NCBI GenBank assembly: GCA_014529385.2
Contig: CM043966.1
Location: 141,718,211-141,782,210, forward strand
DNA from: Adiantum capillus-veneris
Taxonomy: Eukaryota > Streptophyta > Polypodiopsida > Polypodiales > Pteridaceae
Direction: 5' to 3'
DNA length: 64,000 bases
Within the stretch, counting starts at the first letter, position 1; each line of letters starts with the position of its first letter. The notes beneath the pieces are model-generated. The model was not told where the DNA came from. It saw only the letters and a list, made by a program, of their open reading frames with translations, and did no database searches. Positions 11,954 to 23,759 of this stretch are shown piece after piece. A program made the position numbers and the translations under genes.

Positions 11954-13285
11954 TCAAAGGTGTTTGAGGCCTTGGGACTGAGGCTTGGGATAGTTAATGC
12001 TTTCTACAAAGTTTATGGTATGCTTATGATGCATGAAGCTTTCCATCTTCATTGCATCACCTAGGTCACAAGGAGCACAAAGATTGTATTGTACCAAGTC
12101 TCTGTTGATGGCATAAACTATAATACAAATTCCTATTGGAGGGGGGACCGGCTCCACATAAATCCGGTCCTCAATTGTTGTCATGTTCTCTAAACTCTCT
12201 CTCTTACAAAAGTATTGCTCATGCCAAGTTAACTAAATGCTATGTTTATGTCACTTCCATCAATTAAGTTCACCCTCTATGCTCATAAAGTAATTTGACA
12301 AAAGTACTTTCTCTAATTTTCGCTACTCTTAGAGTTAATAGGCCATTTTCATTACATGAGTCACACAACCCCAAGCAGAAGGTATTTGGGGTTCCAAATA
12401 TGACATATCATAAAAGAATATTCCATTATCTGTAAACTCCTTGTGCAATCTTCCTCGGTACATTTTCTCACCAATAAATGCATGGAAAGCATCAAAAAGC
12501 CCAACTATGCTCTCAATTGGTTGCCAGTCCGTCCTATTCGATGGATAAATATTTGCACCATATCAAACATGATATCAACCATAAGCCTTCTGAAATAAAC
12601 ATGCACTAAATGAGATATATGCTATAAAATACCATACAGTTGGGTCGATGCCATGGAAAACTTGGAGGAGATGTTTGCAACCTTTAGTCTGCATGTTGGA
12701 AAGCATGTTGTATGAGGACCTCTTTCACCCACTTGGAAAACTTGGAGGAGATGTTTGCAACCTTTAGTCTGCATGTTGGAAAGCATGTTGTATGAGGACC
12801 TCTTTCACCCACTTGCTTTGTGCATGCACTTTAAACTCTTTAACTTGACCCTTGAAAGCCTCCACAAAATCATTGCGTTGCCTCCTCTTCCTCCGCCTCG
12901 TCTGCAATAGTACCCAACTCTCGGTAGTTGTTATAGATGGTATCCACGACTGATCATCTGTAGTATAACTATTAAAAACGGTAACAAAGTCAATTGTAGT
13001 TCTAGGCCTTTGAGAGGTAGTCATGGTGTGCACTAGAACAGACACTATAGAGTTAACAAAAATATGAAAAAGGGAAGACAATTTTGAGAGGGAAGTAGAG
13101 TTACTCAAAGTAACATTTGGGCAGGAACATAGATACTGGATGGAGCCTTCAATGCAAGTTCTAAAATTCTTCAGTACAAAGCTAGTACGGTTTATGGCAT
13201 TTACGCTTTGAAAGTGTGACATTGTATAGTTTGAATTTAAAAAAAATTGTTTTTCCTTCCTCAACGAGTTTCGCCTCTTCCTCAT
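11954..13285 (-). pseudogene. Unrecognised coding relic, possibly spliced
   Basis: The clearest parts on the minus strand are an open stretch of about 70 codons at 12347-12560 (containing NRTDWQPIESIVGLFDAFHA and a DMSYLEPQIPSAWGC segment) and an ORF with a plausible start at 13024 that is Arg-rich in its middle. They are separated by an 80-bp duplication and several stops, two of which (TGA) stand where Trp would fit. I do not recognise the family. A small ORF with EPVPPP (12184-11954) lies downstream. Function unknown. Confidence 0.4.
12655..12814. repeat. Exact 80-bp tandem duplication
   Basis: Bases 12655-12734 are repeated without visible change at 12735-12814. The duplicated unit lies inside the coding relic read on the minus strand and shifts its frame, because 80 is not a multiple of three. 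The identity of both copies points to a recent event. Confidence 0.9.
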
Positions 13286-15568
13286 TGGTCGAGTGCCACT
13301 CTCTCTCTAGAACTAAAAGACCCGAAAGTGAGTCCAAAGTTCTCCTAATTCTTAGGCAATTGCTGATTGCAAAAAAGAATACCTCAATGTCAGGCTTGAA
13401 ATCCTTCTTCATATGGAGGATACCTAGAAAAAACGGTGAGAACATTGACCACCGGATGAGAAATCTAGACAAGACTCATGGAAACCTATGAGCATAAAGA
13501 CGTTGTGAGCGGGATGAAAACACACACAGCACCTCTATAATGACCCGGCACACACTCTTGGAATGATACACACACACACTATGGGGCACCACTCGGCTTA
13601 CACAACCCGCCTGGCCGAGACAGGAAACACACACAAGGAGTGAGAAGAGAGAGATTTCCCACTTGCCCACTCACCACTCACATACACACACTCACACACA
13701 CACTCTCAATTCAGCTCAAAGGAGGCAAATTTTTGTTGTTTAGACTCAATGAAGCTCAACCCAACACCAATGGGACAAATAGGTTACACAGTATTGAGGA
13801 AATACACCAGATACAACCACAAAGTTAAGTAGAGGCTTCACTCACCGGAGAAGATTACACAGAAAAACAACAAAAAATCTGTGAGGAATTTGGCAAAATG
13901 GACAGCTCCATTGCGTCCGGAACAGCCAAAAACCCCACCCTACAATGTCACAACGCTCAAATCCGACCTCGGATGAGCAGTTTAGGGCCAAAAAATGCTC
14001 CAAAATGAGCAAAAACACAATTGCGGCTGTTCCTCCTCTCTTCTCCACGTTTTTTCTGGTCTTCTCTCAATTTTTTCAGTTCCCACACTTAGCTTTATTA
14101 TTTGGGCACCCGTGGCCTTTTAGATGACCTCAAACGGACCCCGAACATGCCAAAAACTGACCTCGCAGTGCATAGTTGTCACCTTTTTGCATCATCCACA
14201 CACCTGGCACTCAGCTTTCCCAATAATGCATCCCGCAACCACGTGAAGTAGCCCCAAAAAGTGGTCCTCATGATGACCTTTCTGCATAAGTATCACAAGA
14301 AAACACCCACGTCGTGTATGTACTCATCCACGTGCAAGTATTGACCCCATTCGACCTCCTGGCGCCACTAGATGCCATCTGACGCACCTGCTTACCTCAT
14401 GTCGTCGGCCCGCGGATAGCTTCCTCGAGAAGTTTTACGCGCTATCAACTCCTCCTTATTGTAGAAAAACACAGTGGTACTGGTAATAGTGAAAATCGAT
14501 GCACTATGTACACCCTGTCCTACCTGTACACATGTGGACCCCACGTAACCACCTGGCTCTGAAAAATGGGCAATTCTTTATTTGATGCACCATGCATGTA
14601 TATGTACATATGTGCAATCCCTTGCTCCAAAAAACTCCTGACAACGTTGCAAGTCAACCTTAAAAATCTTGTCAACATGACTATGTCTGATGATCAAGAC
14701 ACTCTTGGATGAGACAGATGTTGACTTAATCGCTAATGTGTAAGAAATGTTACTACTTGTTGCTTTGCCATCTTCCTGGCCTCCATTTATCACTACACTA
14801 TTCCTACGCTAATGCTAGCTATTCTTCAAGAAATTATTCTTTGGGCATTTTATTTTTGCAAGATTTCAGTTTTGAGCTTTTACAATTGGAACTTTTTATT
14901 CGAGCTTTTGAACCCTGATTTTACACAAATGATATCTTTAAGTATCATTGTGTCGTGAAAAAACTCAAAACCTCATAGTGCAATCCTTCCACTACCAAAC
15001 ACTTTTAAGAAATATGGAAGCATGTCTATGCTTATGCAAAATGAAACTTTATAAAAAGCACCATTTTTATTTATTTTTGAGCATGTACATAGAATGTGAA
15101 TCTTAAAATTTTTGCCAGAGTCTCCTTTGTATGGAGACCTCTTCATACAAAAAACCATACACCCTTTCTTGGGCTCCCAAATGGGATTTCCTTCACATTA
15201 TAAACTCTTATTTCCATCACCTTTAACGATTTTGTTATCTCACAAAATTCAACACAATCTCAATAATGTCAACATAATCTAACTACATAGGAAATCTCTA
15301 ATCAAAGTCATCTCCACATCATGTGGCCATCATGTACAAAACAAAAACAAATAAAACATCCAAATGAAATGTGCAAAGCATACCAAATCAGCTTAATATC
15401 CCTCCAAACCAAACTACAAGTGCTAGTATGTCATACATGTCATACTAAAAAAACACCAAAATGCCATGTAAATGTCATATGGCTACCATGTACATAAAAC
15501 ACATAAATCAAAACATCAAGATGTGTACTGTTAGAATAGAGTTTCCTAAACCAAGTGTGCATTTGCAA
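13286..15568. other. No gene recognised; simple-sequence patches
   Basis: I found no convincing coding region. Short CA-rich patches occur around 13560-13700. Short ORFs on both strands (for example 13842-14048 minus and 14578-14793 minus) have no recognisable motifs and overlap each other, so they are left out. Confidence 0.4.
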
Positions 15569-17381
15569 TCAACATTTCACAGGTCCACATGAAATGTCGA
15601 ACAAACATATTTCATAGAGCACATCATCTAGCTCGAGACACATGCAATGCCTCATATCTTCCCCACAAGCTCATCCCAAACCACCACACCCCGCAAACAA
15701 GTCCAAAACATAGTAGCAAGGCTTAGTAAATGTTGTCAGCAACCACCTAGATATATAAAAAGTAAATTAGAAACCTAATGCAAACACACATATACTATAA
15801 CATTCACTAGTATCATACTTTGGACTAGTCTTACCGAAAGAACAAAGAAGACCGCTTTGCCCTGCCTCTAAGAATAACACGATCAATCTCCATGGGGAAG
15901 ACTAAATCATCTATCATGTAGCTACAATCTGCTAGAAACAATCACTCAGCAATTTTCTCCCTTGCCACTCTATCATAGCGTGACACATGATGGCCAATAC
16001 GATATCAAAGACACATGGTAAGATCAAACTACATGCATAAATAAATAACTTAAAGAATGAATGTCTTAGCTACAATGTTTTTAGTTAGGAAATTAGATTA
16101 TGAAACTAAGTTTGTTATCTCACTGCCTCTCTACTGAGTGGATGTCGTTATTCGTTCTAATTACACATGAGGGTCCATGTATGTAAGCTCACAAGTCCTA
16201 CCGTAGTTGCATCTACAATAAAATCTCCAGTATGATCTACCATGCACAGTGGTGACTAAAAACCCCTCATTGGCCAAAAACTCATGAGCAACATCCATGC
16301 ACCCTGTCAATAGACCCCTAGAAAATGTGTTCCGCTTGGGAACACTTGTGCCTTCTACAAAAGTGGATGACGACATGTAAGCATACAACCATAGTTAGTT
16401 GCAGGTACTAGTCCAAAGAAAAGTTACTTACCCAATGGGATTGGTCCTAGACCATCCACAAGTAAACTTGTACGAAAATATGCAAAGATAATCTTAGCAA
16501 CCTCACGACACGGCACATCATCTTTGTTATATAGATTTGTATTATGTGTCACAAAAAATATATTGATGCTACAAGAATACCAAACACGAATTATGCTCAA
16601 AACCATAGAACAATGCAAGAAGAAAATGCAAATAAGTAACCATTATCCAAATCTACCTATCATGGATAAACTTATCAATTTGTGATATATCCACAAGCAA
16701 GACATCTACAATGGTTTGGTAATGAATCCCTGCAAGCATTATCCAAATTAGCTTTGAATTAGAAAACATGGAAGACAGATATGCTAACAATTTTCTTAAA
16801 CTTATCAATAGATCGTGTGATCAGCCTTCTCTTCCAAGCCTCTCGCCCAAGTGAAGACTCCACAACAAAACAAAGTAGTGTGCACGAATGAGGATGTAGT
16901 GGGCACATTAGAAGAGGGTGCCATATGGGATATAGTGGTTGCCAAAGAGGACATGTCGGGATCGTAGATGGCACAATGGGAGGCATAGAAGAGGGAGTGG
17001 GTATCCTTGATGTACTTGGAGGTTCCATTTTCCCTTTACCCTTCTTGAGTGCATTGCTTGCTAGTGGAGTACCTTGAGAGCCACTCCCAATGGTGTTTTG
17101 AGTAACTCCATGAGAAATGGCAGGAGGGAGAGACTCTTCTTGTGTCTAGTGTCTTTTTCTTCTCAACATCATTTAGTCCAAGTGCATCAAGCTTTGCTCT
17201 TTCTTTGGACATAAATGCAGTGAACTCGTCCTAAAACAAAACACTTTTTTGAAACCATAATAAAATTTTACATTAATCTAAAAACATGTAGTGTAGGTAT
17301 CACCTTCCACACGAGTTGAGATAGCAGTCCACATGGAGTGTTGTACCACGGTGCAACACCATGGTAATACCTTGCCTCCAT
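15569..17381 (-). pseudogene. Split gene with DNA amino-methyltransferase-like C-terminus
   Basis: Minus-strand exons join with GT-AG borders and compatible phases: 17381-17304 (starts MEARYYHG), from 17230, 16729-16657, 16568-16432, 16354-16202, about 15990-15835, and 15746-15569. Introns are mostly 70-90 bases. The exon at 16354-16202 has a segment LANEGFLVTTVHG like the strand-turn after 'L-K-P-G-G' in DNA N4/N6 methyltransferases. The last exon has FTKPCYYVLDLFAGCGGLG then CLELDDVLYE, matching the S-adenosylmethionine-binding motif I and its acidic loop. Motif I last is the permuted (beta-class) order. A TGA at 15671-15673 interrupts motif I, and another stop lies in the sixth exon; exon 2 has a frame slip. 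No clear DPPY motif was found. Host gene or transposon cargo is undecided. Confidence 0.5.
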
Positions 17382-17410
17382 AGGGGGGATATTTTATGGC
17401 GAGCGCTTTT

Positions 17411-18395
17411 TTAGAATTCAGCAAGCAGATTCCAAAAAGGTATGAAATTGTACAATGCATGCCCTGCTACATCTTCTAGCACATGCTCAGTGAAAGGTGT
17501 GGGAAAACCATCAGGGATAGTTACCTTGTTCAGAGCGCGATAATCTACACACACATGGATTTTACTGGACTGCTTCTTTGGCACTAGCACCATGGGTGAT
17601 AACCACTCATAGTGCTCCACAAGTACAATGATCCCTACCCCCTGCCTCTTGCATTTTTTCTAGCTCTGACTTGACAACTTCTGCATACTTTGGGTTGAGC
17701 TTGTAAGCTCAGGCTTTAGCTCCTTCAACCAGAGGGATAGTATGGACACCCAATTATGGTGGGATCCCTTCCAAATCCTTGTAGGACCAAGCAAAAACAT
17801 CTTTAAAAGATTGCATGAAAGAGACTACCTGATCGAGTAGCGTGGGATGCTCCCATAACCAAGCTGCTAAGAGGATGTGATGAGGGTTGTCAGGAGGTGT
17901 AGCCGGAGAGGCTGCCTCAGAAGATGACGAGTAAACTGCCTCTTGGAGCTTCGAGACATCATGGGTGGGTGTTTGATCGATTGGAAACTCCGCATACTCC
18001 TCATGTAACCATCCTGGTGGAAGCTCCTCAAAGGGTAAGTCTTCAAACACAGTAGAGTGCTTTTGAGTGGGTGGGGCATCAGACCGAGGGGATGCTAAAG
18101 GAAGAGGTGGAACATTGGCGAACTCATGCAGAGGAGATCCCCTTTGCTGATGTGTTATAGGTTCACTAAGGCCGACAACTTCCATCAGAGGAGCATTTGA
18201 ATCATGGTCATCAGGGACTAACACACTTGCTTCTGGGACTGGCACACTTTCTTCTGTATGACTTGGGTCACTAGTGTCAACCTGAGGATCTTGGAGAGAA
18301 AATGTATCCACAGGTGAGGCTTGAATAGAGACCACATAGCACGGCATCAATGTGGTAGCTTCCAACCACTGCAACAGGTCTTTGTCAGTACTCAA
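17411..18395 (-). pseudogene. RE3 pol: linker and truncated reverse transcriptase
   Basis: ORF 18395-17754 is an acidic, Pro/Ser-rich linker ending with FAWSYKDLEGIPP and a stop. After frame changes, ORF 17620-17411 shows SPMVLVPKK, VCVDYRALN and HVLEDVAGH, the first reverse transcriptase blocks. The catalytic box is missing because the element ends here. The change from element to foreign sequence lies within the ORF, near 17443. Confidence 0.75.
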
Positions 18396-18420
18396 GGTCG
18401 GGGTTGGACTATACTGAAAA

Positions 18421-18861
18421 TCATAGTTGTGATGAACTACATCGAGTTGAATTGGTTATGATGGGGCAGCCAGGAGTATGTATCCACATGGTGTCGTTTC
18501 CCCAATCATGAAGTGCCTTAGTATGCCACAACCATGGTCTACCAATAAGCAAAGTAAATCCTCCCTCCACTTGGGAAAGACTGACCACCACAAAATTCAA
18601 ACTAAAGGTGAAGTCTTGGACCGTCACAGGCACCTTGTCTACTATGCCCACTAGATAGACTGTCCTCTGGTCGGCCAATGTAGCAGTGAATATAGTAGGA
18701 TTGGTAGGCTGCAAACCTAAAGCCAACATAGTGAACTCTGGCATCAGATTGATCCTAGAACCACCATCGACTATGACGCTGGAGAATTGATACCCAAGAA
18801 TAGATATAGTGAGACGAGGACTTTTGTAATCGCTGAGAGGTGTTGCTTGAAAAAAAATCAT
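18421..18861 (-). pseudogene. RE3 aspartic protease
   Basis: A 146-residue ORF with the active-site loop IVDGGSRINLM; the catalytic Asp is residue 32 (codon 18766-18768). The D-G-G form is common in plant Tat-type elements. A later LLIGRPWLW segment corresponds to the closing strand and helix of retropepsins. This domain is uninterrupted, but the flanking linker and gag frames are broken. Confidence 0.7.
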
Positions 18862-19067
18862 GTAAGACTCTGAGGGTTGTACGAGGAGGTGCCCGCCACT
18901 AGGCCTGCACCCGAGTACACAGATTGAATGACTGAGAGGGTGTCACTTCTGAGGGTTGCATCGAGCCGAAGAATATCGTAAAGGGATACTTGTTGAAAGG
19001 TGTTCGTCAAGATTGCTTCTGCTGTGGGCTTAGCTTCTATAATATGGGCTTCCTCTAGAACTTTGAC

Positions 19068-20658
19068 CTATTGCAAGTCAGTCGGTGCTTCCAAGAAGGC
19101 TCCATCAATGTCCGATAGCATAGAGATTGTCCTACTCTGAGCACCAATGAAGGGCTCATCAATTGGGTCAGGTTGTGGAAGTGGAGATGGACGAGATGGA
19201 TCTGTTGGGAAGCTGAGACCAAGAGCTGCTCTTTGTGCCCGAGTGAGGATGCTAGCGGGCTCCCCCACTTGTTGTGGCCTAACTATATGAGTAGCAAGTG
19301 ATGGCTGAGGGATGGTGTTCATTGCAATCAAATTGATCTTTGGGAATGTGAATTCTTGTTGGTTATGAGTTCGGACTAAAGATGAGGATGCCCTTTGCTT
19401 GGGACAATCCTTACTATAGTGGTCCTTAGACTCCGGACAATGACGGCAAGGAGGAGACCCTTCAGGTAAAGGACAGTTGCTTTGGTAATGCCCACATTCT
19501 CCACATTTGTAGCATAAAATGGGCCGATTTGATCGATGAAACGGGGGATGAGGTGGTCTCTACTCTTGTTGCATGGAGTTGGAGGCTGATGTGTAGAAGC
19601 TCTGAGGGGCTGAGGCAGCATGGGTATAAAAATTTTGAGATGGAAAAGTACTTGACATACTTTGGACAGTAGGGGTATTGAGCAAAGGTGGCATGTAATT
19701 TGGATGGCCATAGGGGGAAACCATATTGGATGTTGATGCTAGCCCTTGTTGGAGAGAAGGACCGAGACTTTGTTGTATTTGCCACAATCCCTTGATATAG
19801 TAGCAATCCTTGTCTTCATGTCTAGACTTTTCGCAAAAAGTGGCATTAAGCACGAAGGGGACAATCATGTGGAGGGTGTCTTGGAGAGCGGCATGAGATG
19901 CACCATACCATAGCCTTAGTCTCCTGATGAGACCTAAGCTCTTCTAGTTCTCTCTTGATTTGATCCAAAGCCTCGTGATGTGGGGGCTTCTCTTGTCTAA
20001 GAGAGATTGATTGCTCCTCTTGAAGAGCGCATTGTAGTTTTAGGGCTTCAAATTCCCTAAGTAGAGAAGTCAAAGGGTCAGATGGACTCTCCAAGAGTAC
20101 ATAAGCAGTCTCTACCTGAGAAGAGTCGGTAAATAGCTTCCTTGCCCCTTCTATCCTAGTAGAATCCACAACAAACTCCTGCAAGGTGGCATCAGGTTGG
20201 AGATTCTCTCTCAGTTTTTGCTGAGAAGTCTTTGGAAGAGCCTTCTCTACGCATTTCTTGACCATGAACTCACCTGGTGGCTGAGGAAGCTTGGCAACCA
20301 GAGAATTTGTTCGGGTCATGAGTTATGCAAAAGTCTCTTTGGGCTGAAGCATCAGGTTGGCCAACTCATCCAAAACCCTTTCTTGGAAGTCCCCTGGTCT
20401 GAAAGCTTCACAAAACTATTGTCTTAACGTGGCCCAAGTAGTAAAGTGGTTCTTTGCAAACTGACTATACCACTTGTCTGCTAAGCCATCCAAGGTAGAT
20501 GGGAAGAGTACTAAGTAGGCATCTTCTTGGTTGAGCCCACAACCTCTGCAGAGAGAAACAAACCTTCGGGCATGGTCGTCAGCATCCTCTGTGGAGAGAC
20601 CCTTGAAAGTCAAAAACTTAATATTCACCTTACCTAGAACGCTTGTAAGCTCCTCCAT
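19068..20658 (-). pseudogene. RE3 gag with three zinc knuckles
   Basis: ORF 20658-20416 begins the capsid core (FLTFKGLSTEDADDHARRF), broken by a TAG/TAA-type stop before the frame resumes at 20319-19846. A first knuckle, CISCRSPRHPPHDC, lies at about 19850-19905. Two more lie in one frame at about 19400-19510: CYKCGECGHYQSNC and CRHCPESKDHYSKDC, the last with five residues before His. A Gln/Ser-rich spacer (19868-19560) separates them. Three knuckles are more than the one or two usual in this group. Confidence 0.7.
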
Positions 20659-20939
20659 GGTTGTCTATGTAGGAGCTTGTTGTAACACGGTGGATGAGAA
20701 GTTGATTATGGGGGTGATAAGGGAGGTGTAGAATTGTTTGAGGGGGAAGGTAGGGGTAATGGGGTTGGTGGTCTTTTGCTTGGCACGAAGGGTTGACACT
20801 TCCTGTGGTAGTACTTCAATGGACTTAGGAGTGGGCTTTGTTGCTCTTGGACTACCTTGTATGTGTCATGTAGTAACCACAAGCCCACCCAAGCCTTTAG
20901 CATGAAGACATGTACTTACTACACACTACTGGTCGAGAT

Positions 20940-21235
20940 TCCTATAGACCAATGCGAGTGACTAGACCTCCTTATTAGAATTGGACGAGAGAGGACTAGA
21001 CCCAACCTACTATGGCTATACATGGATGAGAGAGGGCTAGACCTAGACGTGAGAGGACCACACCCAGCCTAGAGACTACTAGACCAGGATGAGAGACTTA
21101 GACCAAGACGAGCCTGGACGAGTGTCTAGACTAGCTGGTCTAATATTGTTGAGCTGGACATACCAAGCTCAACTAAGCTAGTCCAGACTAACACAGGCGA
21201 GAGCTTAAACGAGCTAGCTCCTTGACCTGTAGGCA
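20940..21235 (-). repeat. Degenerate short repeats in RE3 leader
   Basis: The leader between primer site and gag is dominated by variants of CTAGACC and GACGAGAGAGG on the plus strand, recurring roughly every 25-40 bases with many changes. It looks like an eroded minisatellite rather than coding sequence. Confidence 0.45.
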
Positions 21236-21281
21236 CAATGGAGTGAAACTTCAGTTGAGGTCCCACGGGGCGTGCCAAAAA

Positions 21282-21868
21282 TGAGCACCTGTAGCGAGGA
21301 AAAGGTGTCGTGCTCTCTAGAGTGGGTGCTCCTCCGTGCAGTATGCATGAAACCTCACTTCAATAGAAGAAACATCACACAGGAACATGACTCAAACATA
21401 GAAGTAAAATATGACTCAAAACAAGATACGACTAAAAAAAAAACACAACTGTAGACTCAACTCAATGGAACTCGACAAGCTCAAAGAACCATACAACTCT
21501 AGCTTGCAGCACACACAGCTCCAAGCTCAAGACTCAAGGTACAATGGGGGTATCGAGGCTCCAATGTGCAGGGAGAGTGTCAATGGCATGCAGAACTCTA
21601 TACTGGACGTTAGAACCATACACAAGGTAAATAAAAACTCCAAACAATTGCAAATATATACAAACATGAAGAGCCACCAACGGCTGCAAAATATCCACTC
21701 CAGGTAAGCCTATCTTTGAATTGTAAGGTGGTGCACTGGCCACGGTGTTGATTAGACCACCACTCGTATCCCTGCCTCGTGTCATAGTCACCGACTGTCC
21801 AATGTGAAACCCGGGCCAACTGTGGCTAATGGCCCATCCCATGCCCGTGACACTGTAGCCCTGCTACA
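21282..21868 (-). repeat. RE3 5' LTR and adjacent primer site
   Basis: The inner edge is TG at 21282; just inside, minus-strand 21279-21260 reads TTGGCACGCCCCGTGGGAC, a typical plant gypsy primer-site layout whose tRNA I have not assigned. The outer edge (CA at 21867-21868) is where RE4 integrase sequence begins. A TATATATT box on the minus strand near 21653-21661 marks a likely promoter. Length 587 bases; no second LTR available to confirm. Confidence 0.6.
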
Positions 21869-22098
21869 AGTGGGAGAAGATATTTCTTTAACATGCAATC
21901 ACTTATCCAATTAGGCATCTCCTCACGTGCTAATGTTGCAAGCTTGATGGTGCCACTTTGTGATATATCATATATTACAAAAAAACCCATCCCTTGCTTT
22001 TTGAGTTTTTTGAAGTGTTGTTTTAGGGTATACACCAAAACATAATCCCCTTTTTGGAACCCCTTGCTAATCACATGTTGATAATGGAAAGCTTTCAT
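21826..22098 (-). pseudogene. RE4 integrase C-terminal tail
   Basis: This ORF continues the integrase after a stop at about 22100. It has the GDYVLVY segment of the SH3-like C-terminal domain and a late WISDCMLKKY stretch. The last residues are encoded by the RE3 LTR, which replaces the natural end from 21868. Confidence 0.6.
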
Positions 22099-22101
22099 TT
22101 G

Positions 22102-23759
22102 TCATTTCTGAGCATATATTCTTGCTACCACTCGCATTCTGGTTTCATCTAATTGCTCCAAGATGTTTAGTCTTTCAGAAAGTTCGTGTCCTATCCATCC
22201 TAACTGTGTCGCAACTCGAAGCGTGTTAATCAAGAATTCCATGAGTAGAATTGCATTAATCCCAAACATAAGGTTAAAAGGAGTGGTTCCTATGGAAGTT
22301 TTAAATGCTACGCTGTAAGCCCATAATGCTGAGTGTAGCTTCTGGTCCCAATCAGTTCTTGAGTCACTCACTATTTTGGTGAACAGCGTACATAAGATTT
22401 TATTGGTACTTTCGGCTTGTCCGTTAGCTTGGGGCTGATAGAGTGTTGATTTGTGATGGATCACCACAAATTTGTCAAGTAAGCTTTCAATGATGTTGTT
22501 TACAAAGTGTGTTCCTCTATCACTCACAATTTCAATGGGTAGATCGTATCTGGTAAAGATATGTTCGAAAAGGAACTGAGTTGTAGTCCATGCATCGTTT
22601 TTATGTGTTGCTTTTGCTTCCACCCATTTGGTCAAATAATATGTGGCTACTATGATGTATTGTGTGTGCGTCCTGTATGCAAGATGTATGATGGGGCCTA
22701 TAAAATCTATGTCCCACTTGGCAAAGGCTCGTACTCTCATCATTGGCCGTAATGGCATTTCGTCTCTTCGTAGAGGTGCTTTTGTGTGTTGATATTCATC
22801 ACAGCTTTTGACATATGCCTCCGCATCTTTGAACAACATTGGCCACCATATTCCTACATGAAGTACTAGCCTTGAAGTTTTATCAGCAAAAAAATGTCCC
22901 CCTGGCTCACCCGAGTGTGCTTGTTCTAGGATAGAGAAATATTCGCTTTCATTAGCACACAATCATAATTTATCGCCCTTTCCCCGCCTGTACATTTGGT
23001 TTGCAATCAGCAAATAGTGATTTCTTCTTCCTCTACAGTTCTCATTTGTGCCTTACTACATCCCTATGGGAAGGTCTTGGTTTTTAAGTACTCGATTATG
23101 TAAGTACTCCATTTGGGCGCTTGTATTACTCGAAATAGGGTGGCATGTTCCACTGGCGATTGCTTTTTACAGGTTTCACATGATTTTATGTAATTATGGA
23201 CACTGTTTTTCATGTTTTGCCAGTAGACCCCAAGTCTCCTTAGACATAGGTGTGTTTGTGTATTTCCATCGTGAAACCCCATGTGTTGTATATGAGTCAG
23301 TTTGAAGTAGTATTTGTTCTCGTCTGGTTGTACACATAGTCTCAAAGTCTCGTCCTTACCTTTCTTGTAAAGTTGCCCAGGTAAAAGCTGGAGATTTCTC
23401 GTTCGATGTATGATTGATGGTTGTCTTTCTACTTGTAATGATCTTATTGTGAGTAGAGGGATGACCTCTTCACTCCACCTTGGAACCATTTCAATGTTAA
23501 ACAAGTATGAATTTGGAAGATCATCGTCAACACCTTCAGGTGCTTCCCCATGGAACAGTCTCAAAAGATGATATGCTCGCTTGTGCGTAGTCCCCTTTTT
23601 CACGACTATGGTGAAATCAAACTCAAGCAATATGAGAAACCAGCGAACAATCCTTCCAGTGTTGCAAGGTTTGTTTACCAGATATAATAGTGCTTGGTGA
23701 TCTACGAAGAAAACAAACTTGTTCGCAAGAAGGTAATGTCTAAATTTTTTTGACAACAT
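22102..23759 (-). pseudogene. RE4 RNase H and integrase with two zinc-binding modules
   Basis: ORF 23759-23064 starts in RNase H (VFFVDHQALLYL) and contains a complete integrase-type zinc module at 23294-23169 (HMGFH ... CETC). About 80 codons later, ORF 22962-22102 contains a second module at 22917-22792 (H at residues 16 and 23; CDEY, where Cys is replaced by Tyr, TGT to TAT). The integrase core follows: DIDFIGP, VSDRGTHF and QAESTN, giving D, D and E. Each module is preceded by a similar 'KKGKDETLRLC' or 'RRGKG' lead. Most gypsy integrases have one such module. Two stops separate the ORFs. Confidence 0.7.

Larger units (their letters stand above)
17443..21868 (-). mobile_element. RE3: Ty3/gypsy retrotransposon, truncated in reverse transcriptase
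   Basis: Minus-strand order: 5' LTR (21282-21868), candidate primer site, leader, gag, three zinc knuckles, protease, linker and the first third of reverse transcriptase. The element stops abruptly at about 17443, just after the LEDVAGH motif, and unrelated sequence (the methyltransferase-like gene) begins. RNase H, integrase and the 3' LTR are not found to the left. The DGG-type protease and the WSYKDLEG linker place it with the Tat/Athila-like plant elements. Confidence 0.8.

Noticed and set aside
13501-13730. CA-rich region considered as a promoter of a host gene
   Set aside because: Only simple repeats are visible and no gene follows on either strand.
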